DNA of 64,000 nt. Origin: Tabrizicola_A sp964393035 (GTDB lineage Bacteria > Pseudomonadota > Alphaproteobacteria > Rhodobacterales > Rhodobacteraceae). Below, piece by piece: positions 22,069-29,278 of this stretch. The notes below the pieces were generated by a model. That model saw only the letters and a program-made list of their open reading frames with translations. It did not search any database and was not told the origin of the DNA. The translations under genes were made by a program, and so were the position numbers. Position 1 is the first letter of the stretch; each line of letters opens with the position of its first letter. The stretch spans positions 310,001-374,000 of the forward strand of contig CAYMRX010000002.1 of assembly GCA_964393035.1 (NCBI GenBank), in the 5' to 3' direction.

Positions 22069-23997
22069 ATGACCACGCGCGATACGATGGAACTCAGGGA
22101 AGACGCCGTGAAGGGCCAGTATGAGGCCGCCCTCGGGCTGATCTCAGGCTTTGATCACGCGCCCCGGCTTGCCAAGGCGACGATGCCGGAACGGCAGGAG
22201 GAGCGTTCCCCTGGCATTGGGGCGCGGCCGCGTTTTCGTTCCACCATCCCCGGCCTTGCGGCGCGCGCCACCGCGCGGCCGGGCGGCGTGCGGCTTTATG
22301 AGAGAATCGAGGGGCTTGGCGACGGGCTTTTGTCGCCTTTGCAGGCGGCAGCACTCAATGCCTTGCGGCGGGGGCTGGCGATTGCGCTGGCGCTTGGGGA
22401 CGCGGTTTCGGCGCAATCGGGCTTGGCCGAGTTGAAGAAGGCCAATCTGGAGGGCCGCCTGCCCGAAGGGAAACGCGGTGAGTTCGCCAATCTTCTGGCA
22501 GGCGAGGCATTGGCCATGCTTTACACCTTTGCCAATGCCACGGCCTTCCTGCTCGCGCCGCATCTCGGGTCCACCACGGTGGAGATTGGCGAGGTCGAGG
22601 AGGTTCTGACCGACAACGCCCTTATCGCCCTGCAAGGGGCTTTATGGGAACTCGATCAGGACATCGCCACCTTTGCCGGCGATGAGCCCCGGCTCGTCGC
22701 CACAATCGCCGCCTTTGCCGAGGCTTTGATGGTCAAGGTCGCGCTGCGCGCCCAGACCGCCGACGGTGCGGCGGGCTTTACCGGTTCCAGTTGGCGGGTT
22801 GAAGCCGACGGGCTGGCGATCAACGGCTTCAAGCCCGCCCGCGCGTCCAAAGGTGGCGCGCTGACCATGCAGTTCAAGAAACCGCAGGAGGTGGTGGGCA
22901 ACCATATCGCCAAGTATCAGTCGATGCGGCTGGCGAAGATGCTGATGGCCTATGACTTTGAGCGCCGCCTGAACCCCTTTGCCGAACTGGGCGGCTTCAT
23001 CTTTACCTTCATGGGCGATGGCAAACCGGGAACGGGCAAGACCACGCTGATCCAGATGATGGCCGGTTTGCTCCATGATTACTGCAAGGGGGCGGGTTAC
23101 CCCTTTCGCTATCAGAACTTTTCCATCGACCAGATCGACAGCTATCAGGGCAAATCGGGGCAGAATGCCAAAGCCTTTGTCGATGCGGTGCTTGACCCCA
23201 GCGTGATCGGGTTTGGCACCATCGACGACATCGATCAGGTCGCCGGCAAGCGAGGCGACCGACAATCCAGCGCGGGCCAGCAAGAGGTGACGGCGGTCTT
23301 CATGGGGGCCTTTGCCGGGGCGAATACGGTCGTGCGCGGCAACTGCACCTTTGGCATGTTCTCGAACTTCCCCGAGAACGTCGATGATGCCTTGCGCCAG
23401 CGGGCCGGGGCGCGTTTCTTGGTGGACGGGCCGCAAAGCCGCGAGGATTACATCGATATTCTCTCGCTTCTTCTGGGCAAGACCCACAATATCCCCTTGG
23501 GCGCGCATGACCTTTTCGCCGCACAAGAGATCAAAAAGGCGGTGACCGCCAGTTTTGAAGGCCATTCCCGCCCCCATGAGGCGGGGCTGGTGAAGGTCTG
23601 GGACAAGGTGGCGGGCGAGATCGGGCCTTTGGACACGATTGCCAAACTTGGGGCTTACCTCAAGGCCATCCAGCAGGCCGACAACCGCTTCACCGGCCGC
23701 GCCGTCAAGAACATCACCGACGCGGTGAAGGTGCGGGCGATGGATTTCGAACTGCCGGATGAGTGGATGGAAAACCCCGACCTTTTTCTGTTCAAAGCCT
23801 ATGACGAGAAACTGGCGATGATCCGTGGGTTGATGACGCCGATCACGGTCGAGATGGTGGTGCAGGAGATCAACCGCTATGCGGATTCTGAGTTCCGCTA
23901 TGCCGACAAGTCGGATGAGGTGGCGATTGAGACTATGGTTCGCGAGTTTGGGCGGACGGAGGAGGCCAAGCGGCGGTATCTGGAGGGGAAGGGGTGA
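22069..23997 (+). CDS. AAA-type ATPase, third gene of the uncharacterised operon
   Basis: The gene encodes 642 residues. The N-terminal half (about 1-300) is mostly helical and unfamiliar. The ATPase core has Walker A GDGKPGTGKTT (316-326), a Walker B-like GFGTIDDID (381-389), a sensor-1/arginine-finger region GNCTFGMFSNFPENVDDALR (424-443) and RQRAGARF (443-450), as in MoxR/AAA+ enzymes. The C-terminal part includes a helical lid (FTGRAVKNITDAVKVRAMDF). Proteins of this type act as ring-shaped remodelling motors. The neighbouring coiled-coil protein, 373-aa protein and membrane proteins are candidate partners or substrates; this is inferred from position only. It has no transmembrane segment. 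Confidence 0.88.
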   Translation: MTTRDTMELREDAVKGQYEAALGLISGFDHAPRLAKATMPERQEERSPGIGARPRFRSTIPGLAARATARPGGVRLYERIEGLGDGLLSPLQAAALNALRRGLAIALALGDAVSAQSGLAELKKANLEGRLPEGKRGEFANLLAGEALAMLYTFANATAFLLAPHLGSTTVEIGEVEEVLTDNALIALQGALWELDQDIATFAGDEPRLVATIAAFAEALMVKVALRAQTADGAAGFTGSSWRVEADGLAINGFKPARASKGGALTMQFKKPQEVVGNHIAKYQSMRLAKMLMAYDFERRLNPFAELGGFIFTFMGDGKPGTGKTTLIQMMAGLLHDYCKGAGYPFRYQNFSIDQIDSYQGKSGQNAKAFVDAVLDPSVIGFGTIDDIDQVAGKRGDRQSSAGQQEVTAVFMGAFAGANTVVRGNCTFGMFSNFPENVDDALRQRAGARFLVDGPQSREDYIDILSLLLGKTHNIPLGAHDLFAAQEIKKAVTASFEGHSRPHEAGLVKVWDKVAGEIGPLDTIAKLGAYLKAIQQADNRFTGRAVKNITDAVKVRAMDFELPDEWMENPDLFLFKAYDEKLAMIRGLMTPITVEMVVQEINRYADSEFRYADKSDEVAIETMVREFGRTEEAKRRYLEGKG

Positions 23998-24098
23998 GCC
24001 TTATGCCTGAGTTTACACCAGCCCCTACCCCGCCCCGCCCCACAAGGGTGAGGGAACCGCTTGGGGCACGGGTCGGGTCATCTATCGCCTGTCATCCC

Positions 24099-24119
24099 CC
24101 CTCCCCCGTATGGGGAGGG
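24099..24119. repeat. GC-rich palindrome between ATPase and DUF6638-like gene
   Basis: CCCTCCCC (24099-24106) pairs perfectly with GGGGAGGG (24112-24119) over a 5-base loop, within a 157-base spacer. It is similar in style to 13243-13265. Confidence 0.5.
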
Positions 24120-24154
24120 ATGGGTATGGGGGCGTTTGCCAAGGGAGGGCCGCA

Positions 24155-25516
24155 ATGAAACGCCTCATCGCCGCCGGCCTGATGTTCGGCAACCTGATCG
24201 AAGTCTCCTCCCCCGCGCTTGTCGAACGCTATAACCGGGCGCTGAAGCATCTCACCGGCAAGACGACGGCTCTCACTGATTTCCACATCGACATCTCGGG
24301 CTATTCCCCGGAAATCGGCGATGAGCTTGATGATCCGATCTACCTCAATCCCAACGGGGCGAACCGGCAGTTCATCCTTCTGACCACCAGCCAGAAGACC
24401 GCGCCGCTGCTTAATATGAAATTCTCCACCGCGCGGGGAATTTTGCAGCAATTCATCGAGGCGAATGAGGTGCAACTCTTTGCCCTGACCGCGCGGGATG
24501 CGGTGTGCGGGGAGTTGCAAGGTTCGGTCTATGAGGTATCCACCCCCGCCCGGCTGTTGGAGATGAAACAGGTGACGGTGGAAGCAGACACCATCGGCGG
24601 GCATGTGGCCGATGCCGAACGTCTGGCGGGGCTTATCGACCGCTTTCGCGCCGAACCGGACGGGTGGCGCGATGACAGCCTGATCGGCGACATGATCGCG
24701 CTGGCAAGGAAAACCGGCGATGTCACGCGGGTGCCGATCAGCCTGCCGGCCATGACCTTCTCGCAGCCTAATTTCTGGACCAGCCATTTCGGCGGTATCT
24801 ACATCTTTCAGGATATCCGCTTTCCGGCTGTGATCTCCTCCATGCCACGCGAAAGTCTGGGGGCGCTGCCGGTCGGCCCGGTGATGGATACCACGTGCCG
24901 CAACCAGATCGCCGACTGGCTGGAACGCAACGGGCTGGTGGAACCCATCGTGCAGGCGCAGGGGCTGGATGCCGCCGCCATCCTGCGCCAGAAGATGGAT
25001 TTCATTCTGGTCGAGGCGGCCGAGGCCTTGGGGCTGGAGATCGGCGACGCGCGGCGGACAGAGCTGCGCAAGATCGCCTACCGTTTGGGCGATGCGCTGC
25101 CAGATGAATTTCTGGGGCTGGCCAGCCTGTTGCGTTGGGTCGAAGGGCAAGGGCCGTGGCCGCGCATCACTTCGGAACATGCGTGCTATTTCTACACGCT
25201 GCGGGCGGCGGCGGGCAAAGATCGTGATCTGGTGAATATGCTGTTATCCGAACTGTCGCCGATGGATGTGCGGCAGATGTTCATCACCCACAAGGAGTTG
25301 TTCTACGCCCATTATGCCCGCTGGTCCGAGCGCAAGCGGCAATGGGTGGCGGATTTTCTGGCGCGGGAATACAAGGTGGATGCGCAGGGTGCGCGCGAGG
25401 CGCTGTTCGGGCCGGAACCATCCATGGACGCCCGAGATCGCCCGGCCCCGCGCCCGGCGCGTGATTTGGGGCCGGTGGTCGGGCCTTGGGGGTTGTCGGG
25501 GGGAGGAAGACGATGA
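24155..25516 (+). CDS. DUF6638-like protein, fourth gene of the operon
   Basis: The gene encodes 453 residues from ATG 24155, which is preceded by AAGGGAGGG; the longer frame upstream passes through the palindromic repeat and is rejected. As I recall it, this protein type is annotated in Rhodobacterales as DUF6638. The N-terminus (MKRLIAAGLMFGNLIEVSSPALVERYNRALKHLTGKT) is followed by an alpha/beta region and a long helical C-terminal half with many acidic and aromatic residues. The C-terminal 40 residues are Pro/Arg/Gly-rich and probably disordered. There is no enzyme signature. Its stop overlaps the start of the next membrane-protein gene (ATGA), so the two are translationally coupled. Confidence 0.75.
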   Translation: MKRLIAAGLMFGNLIEVSSPALVERYNRALKHLTGKTTALTDFHIDISGYSPEIGDELDDPIYLNPNGANRQFILLTTSQKTAPLLNMKFSTARGILQQFIEANEVQLFALTARDAVCGELQGSVYEVSTPARLLEMKQVTVEADTIGGHVADAERLAGLIDRFRAEPDGWRDDSLIGDMIALARKTGDVTRVPISLPAMTFSQPNFWTSHFGGIYIFQDIRFPAVISSMPRESLGALPVGPVMDTTCRNQIADWLERNGLVEPIVQAQGLDAAAILRQKMDFILVEAAEALGLEIGDARRTELRKIAYRLGDALPDEFLGLASLLRWVEGQGPWPRITSEHACYFYTLRAAAGKDRDLVNMLLSELSPMDVRQMFITHKELFYAHYARWSERKRQWVADFLAREYKVDAQGAREALFGPEPSMDARDRPAPRPARDLGPVVGPWGLSGGGRR

Positions 25517-25794
25517 TCGGGTTATTGAAAGCCTTGCCCTTGGCCTTTGCCGCCTTGACGGTGGTTTATCTTCTCGTCTCGATCTACTCCCGCTCCATCC
25601 GGCGGGAAAAGCTGGAAAAGGCCTGGGATACCGATCCCGCCCGCGAAGGGGCTGCAAAGGACGAGCGCGACGCCTATATCGAAGCCGGGATGGAGGCCTA
25701 TCGCCACGGACTGCGGCGCAAGCTGATCTGGCTGGTCTACGTCATTCCCATGGCCGTGGCTTTGGTCACGGTCTATTTTGTGAACTATCAGTAA
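25513..25794 (+). CDS. small two-helix membrane protein, fifth gene of the operon
   Basis: The gene encodes 93 residues from ATG 25513, overlapping the preceding stop by four bases, with GGGAGGA upstream. It has two hydrophobic segments: MIGLLKALPLAFAALTVVYLL near the N-terminus and LIWLVYVIPMAVALVTVYFV near the C-terminus. They flank a charged hydrophilic loop (RSIRREKLEKAWDTDPAREGAAKDERDAYIEAGMEAYRHGLRRK, given here as about residues 27-70), presumably cytoplasmic. It could anchor the soluble operon products to the membrane; that role is inferred from position. Confidence 0.8.
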   Translation: MIGLLKALPLAFAALTVVYLLVSIYSRSIRREKLEKAWDTDPAREGAAKDERDAYIEAGMEAYRHGLRRKLIWLVYVIPMAVALVTVYFVNYQ

Positions 25795-25806
25795 AGGGGG
25801 CCGCGC

Positions 25807-26460
25807 ATGTGGACCAAGGTCAAATGGCTGTTCAGGATCATTGCGGCGATGTTCGCCATCGGCTTCCTGCATTATACCTTGCCGCAGCATGACATTGTGC
25901 GGGTAACCGGCACCTATAACCGCTTGACCACGGTGGGCACCGAAAACGCCTGGGCCTATGCCTCGCCCGACAGTGGCACGCAGGAAAGCACCAGCACCCG
26001 CGATATCCGCTTTATCGAAGCAACCTTCGCGGACGGCGATGTGATGGTTTACCGCAATGAGGACACCGGCTGGATCTGGCCGCCCTATTTCAAATATGAC
26101 AGTTCGAACCTGCAAGCCGAGGCAGGCAACCTGAAATCGGATGCGGCGGCTCCGAAATGGGTGGTGGTGACGCATTACGGCTGGCGCCTGCCGATCCTGT
26201 CGATCTATCCGAACGCGGTTTCGGTGCGCGAGGCGACCGGCCCGGATGAGCAGATCATTCCTTATGTGCCGATCGTGGTGATCGCCTTCCTGATCTTCAT
26301 CGTCGTGATGATCCGCCGGATGTGGGCGCAATTCTGGGAACGCTCGGTCGAGCCGATGGCGGCCGAGATGGGCGAGACTTGGGATGGGGTCGAGGCCCGG
26401 GCGACCGGGGTCGTTGGCCGGATCAAGGCTTGGTTCAAGCCGGGGCAGGCGAAGCGATAA
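25807..26460 (+). CDS. DUF1523-family membrane protein, sixth gene of the operon
   Basis: The gene encodes 217 residues. An N-terminal transmembrane segment (LFRIIAAMFAIGFLHYTLPQH) leads into a periplasmic-looking domain with the family signature: VRVTGTYNR, ASPDSGT, RDIRFIEA, VMVYRNEDTGWIWPPYFKYD, SSNLQAEA and VVTHYGWRLPILSIYPNAVS. A second transmembrane helix follows near residue 155 (IIPYVPIVVIAFLIFIVVMI) with a basic cytoplasmic tail. These segments match what I know as DUF1523, common in Rhodobacterales and of unknown function. It ends the six-gene cluster and is followed by a perfect hairpin. Confidence 0.9.
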   Translation: MWTKVKWLFRIIAAMFAIGFLHYTLPQHDIVRVTGTYNRLTTVGTENAWAYASPDSGTQESTSTRDIRFIEATFADGDVMVYRNEDTGWIWPPYFKYDSSNLQAEAGNLKSDAAAPKWVVVTHYGWRLPILSIYPNAVSVREATGPDEQIIPYVPIVVIAFLIFIVVMIRRMWAQFWERSVEPMAAEMGETWDGVEARATGVVGRIKAWFKPGQAKR

Positions 26461-26473
26461 GCGGGCGGTGTCC

Positions 26474-26511
26474 GCCCTTGGCCGCGCCGTTTGCATGGCG
26501 CGGCCAAGGGC
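26474..26511. terminator. perfect 15-bp hairpin between convergent genes
   Basis: GCCCTTGGCCGCGCC (26474-26488) and its exact complement (26497-26511) are separated by an 8-base loop, between DUF1523 (plus) and pheT (minus). There is no T-run, so it may be a weak or factor-assisted bidirectional terminator. Confidence 0.6.
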
Positions 26512-26522
26512 GATGAACCGCC

Positions 26523-28934
26523 TCAGCCGCGCAACGCGCCGCCGGTCGCCTTGGTGACCTTTTCGATGATCTTCTTCGACACCGCGTCGATATCCGCCTC
26601 GGTCAGGGTCTTGTCGGTGGGCTGCAACCGCACGGTCAGCGCGATCGACTTTTTGCCAGCGCCCATCTGCGCCTCGGCCTTTTCGCCGGTGAACTGGTCA
26701 AACACCCGCACGCTTTCGATCAGCACCTTGTCGGCACCGGCCGCCGCGTTGACGGCTGTCAACACTTCAACCCCCGCATCGACCACAAAGGCGAAATCGC
26801 GGTCCACCGCCTGAAGGTCGGAAATGGCCAGCGCGGGCCGGGTCGGCGTTTTCACCTTGGGCTGCGGCACATTGGCGACCAGCACGGTAAAGGCCATCGC
26901 CGGGCCTTTGACGCCCATTTCGGCCAGCACGCGCGGGTGAACCTCGCCAAAGGTCGCCATGACATTCGGGCCAAGCCCGATCACGCCCGAGCGGCCCGGA
27001 TGGAACCATGCGGCCACCTTGCGGCTGATCTGCACCTTGGCAGGCGCCCCAAGGGCGGCCAGAACCGCCTCGACATCGGCCTTGACGTCAAAGACATCGA
27101 CCGGACGGCGGCTGCCATGCGGGTCGCGCGCGGCAGAGGCGCCGACCAGAAGGCCGGTCGCCTGCAAATGCTGCTCGCCGGGTTCGCCGCCATGGAAGGC
27201 GGGGCCAACCTCGGCCAGCGCCAGATCCATGAAGCCGCGCGCCTGATTGCGGGCCGCTGCGCGCAGCAGGCCCGGCAAAAGGTCAGGGCGCAGATGGGTC
27301 ATTTCCGACGAAATCGGATTGTCCACCCGCACGGCATCGCTGCCGCCGCCGAACAGCGCCGCCGCTGTCTCGTCGATGAAGCTGTAGGTGACACATTCAT
27401 TATAGCCCAGCGCCGCGATGGTCCGCCGCGCCGCGCGTTCGCGCACCTGCAACGGCGTCAGGATCGGCCGCGGCACGCCCGGCACCATGCGGCGCAACGG
27501 CTTGCCTTCCAGCTTGGTCAGGCTGGCCACACGGGCGACCTCCTCGACCAGATCGGCATCGCCCAATACATCCGGGCGCCACGACGGCGGCGTCACCTGA
27601 TTGCCCGACAGCTTGAATCCCAGCGCTGTCAGCGTCTGGCGCTGTTCGGCCTCGGGGATATCCATGCCGACAAGGCTGATGACCCGTGCGGGGTTCAGCT
27701 TGTAGGTGCGGGTGGTGTCCAGCGCCGCGCCATCTTCGGCAAGCTCCGAGGCTTCGCCGCCGCACAGATCAAGGATCATCTGCGTCGCAAGATCCAACCC
27801 CGGCAAGGTGAACGCCGGGTCCACCCCGCGTTCAAAGCGATAGCGGGCGTCGGAATTGACCTTCAGCGCGCGCCCCGTGGTGGCGACGGTGATCGGGTCC
27901 CACCAGGCGCTTTCCAGGAAAACCTCGGTGGTCGTTTCAGTGCAGCCGGAATGTTCACCGCCCATGATGCCGGCAAGGCTTTCCACGCCTGCCGCATCCG
28001 AAATCGCCATCATGCCTTCGCGCAAGCTATAGGTCTTGCCGTCCAGCGCGGCATGGCTTTCGCCGCCCGCGGCCGTGTGAACGCGCAACACGTTCCCTTG
28101 CACCTTTGCCACATCAAAGACATGCAGTGGGCGGTTCAGGCCGAAGGTGAAATAGTTGGTGATATCGACCAATGTCGAAATCGGGCGCAAACCAATGGCC
28201 TTGAGACGCGCCTGCAACCAGTCGGGCGACGGGCCATTGGTCACGCCGCGAATGGTGCGGCCAGCGAAATGCGGGCAGCCTTTGGCCTTCAACGCATCGT
28301 CAATCCGCACCGTGATCGGGCTGGCAAAGCCACCCTTGATTTCCGGGATATCCAGCGGCTTCAGCTTGCCCAAACCACGCGCGGCCAGATCGCGGGCAAT
28401 GCCACGCACGCCCAGCGCATCGGGGCGGTTCGGCGTGACCTTGATCTCGATCACCGGGTCACAGACGGCCGGGCGGTTCACCGCCAGCCAATCGGTGAAT
28501 TTCTGGCCCACCTCGCCCGAGGCCAGCTCGATGATGCCGTTATGCTCGTCCGACAGTTCCAACTCGCGTTCCGAGGCCATCATGCCTTGGCTTTCGATGC
28601 CACGGATCTTGCCGACGCCCAAGGTCACATCAATGCCCGGCACATAATCGCCCGGCTTGCACAGAACCACCGTGATCCCGGCCCGCGCATTGGGCGCGCC
28701 GCAGACGATCTGCTTTTCGCCCTCATCCGTCAGAACCTTGCACACCCGCAGGCGGTCGGCGTCAGGATGCTGCTCGGCCTCCAGCACCTTGGCGATGGTG
28801 AAGGGGGCAAGTTTCGCCACCGGATTCACCACGCCTTCGACCTCCAGCCCCAGATCGGTGAGCGCGTAAAGAATGTCATCCAGCGAGGCCGTGGTCTCGA
28901 GGTGATCTTTCAGCCAGGACAGGGTGAATTTCAT
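26523..28934 (-). CDS. pheT: phenylalanine-tRNA ligase beta subunit
   Basis: The gene encodes 803 residues, the normal bacterial PheT length. The N-terminal tRNA-binding EMAP domain (VVNPVAKLAPFTIAKVLEAEQHPDADRL region, about 37-150), B3/B4 editing domain, B5 domain, the catalytic-like core (ARRTIAALGYNECVTYSFID) and the C-terminal ferredoxin-fold anticodon-binding domain (about 705-800, with AVDRDFAFVVDAGV) are in order. With PheS it forms the (alpha-beta)2 enzyme. Unlike in many bacteria, pheS is not adjacent but about 6.5 kb upstream on the same strand. It is convergent with the DUF1523 gene. Confidence 0.98.
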   Translation of the reverse strand: MKFTLSWLKDHLETTASLDDILYALTDLGLEVEGVVNPVAKLAPFTIAKVLEAEQHPDADRLRVCKVLTDEGEKQIVCGAPNARAGITVVLCKPGDYVPGIDVTLGVGKIRGIESQGMMASERELELSDEHNGIIELASGEVGQKFTDWLAVNRPAVCDPVIEIKVTPNRPDALGVRGIARDLAARGLGKLKPLDIPEIKGGFASPITVRIDDALKAKGCPHFAGRTIRGVTNGPSPDWLQARLKAIGLRPISTLVDITNYFTFGLNRPLHVFDVAKVQGNVLRVHTAAGGESHAALDGKTYSLREGMMAISDAAGVESLAGIMGGEHSGCTETTTEVFLESAWWDPITVATTGRALKVNSDARYRFERGVDPAFTLPGLDLATQMILDLCGGEASELAEDGAALDTTRTYKLNPARVISLVGMDIPEAEQRQTLTALGFKLSGNQVTPPSWRPDVLGDADLVEEVARVASLTKLEGKPLRRMVPGVPRPILTPLQVRERAARRTIAALGYNECVTYSFIDETAAALFGGGSDAVRVDNPISSEMTHLRPDLLPGLLRAAARNQARGFMDLALAEVGPAFHGGEPGEQHLQATGLLVGASAARDPHGSRRPVDVFDVKADVEAVLAALGAPAKVQISRKVAAWFHPGRSGVIGLGPNVMATFGEVHPRVLAEMGVKGPAMAFTVLVANVPQPKVKTPTRPALAISDLQAVDRDFAFVVDAGVEVLTAVNAAAGADKVLIESVRVFDQFTGEKAEAQMGAGKKSIALTVRLQPTDKTLTEADIDAVSKKIIEKVTKATGGALRG

Positions 28935-29116
28935 GAGCGGGCGCCTTCGGGTCTTGCGGTTTCAAAGCCTGCGGGGGTTTAGCGCATCAGCGTGAAAAGG
29001 GAAAGCGCGAAGGGCGATTTGCAATACGGTTGCGTTTCTGTTTTCGGAACAGAGTTTCCCCGCTTTGCCATAAGAATTGCCACGAATTCCCCCGCAAACC
29101 CGTGTAAAAAGGCGGC

Positions 29117-29269
29117 ATGGATCAGATGCTGGACATTCCAAAGGACAGACCGCGCCTCTCGGTCATCAGGCTTTGCCTGATCATGGGCTGCACGGCCCTG
29201 CTGTTCATCATGATCGCCTTGCGCTTTGGTCAGGCGGCAGAGGCGATGTTGCGCGCGCCCATCAACTAA
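29117..29269 (+). CDS. small single-helix membrane protein, 50 aa
   Basis: The ATG at 29117 has AAGGCGG upstream and opens a 50-codon frame ending TAA at 29269. The sequence has a charged start (MDQMLDIPKDRPRLSVIR), one strong hydrophobic helix (LCLIMGCTALLFIMIALRFG) and a short amphipathic tail (QAAEAMLRAPIN). It lies between the pheT promoter region and the end of the TIGR02302 gene. The coding evidence is its clear ribosome binding site and membrane-helix design; no family is recognised. Confidence 0.5.
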   Translation: MDQMLDIPKDRPRLSVIRLCLIMGCTALLFIMIALRFGQAAEAMLRAPIN

Positions 29270-29278
29270 GCCATCCGC

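Noticed and set aside
26937..28982. Plus-strand open frame of about 680 codons within pheT
   Set aside because: Shadow of pheT; low-complexity Arg/His-rich reading with no motifs.
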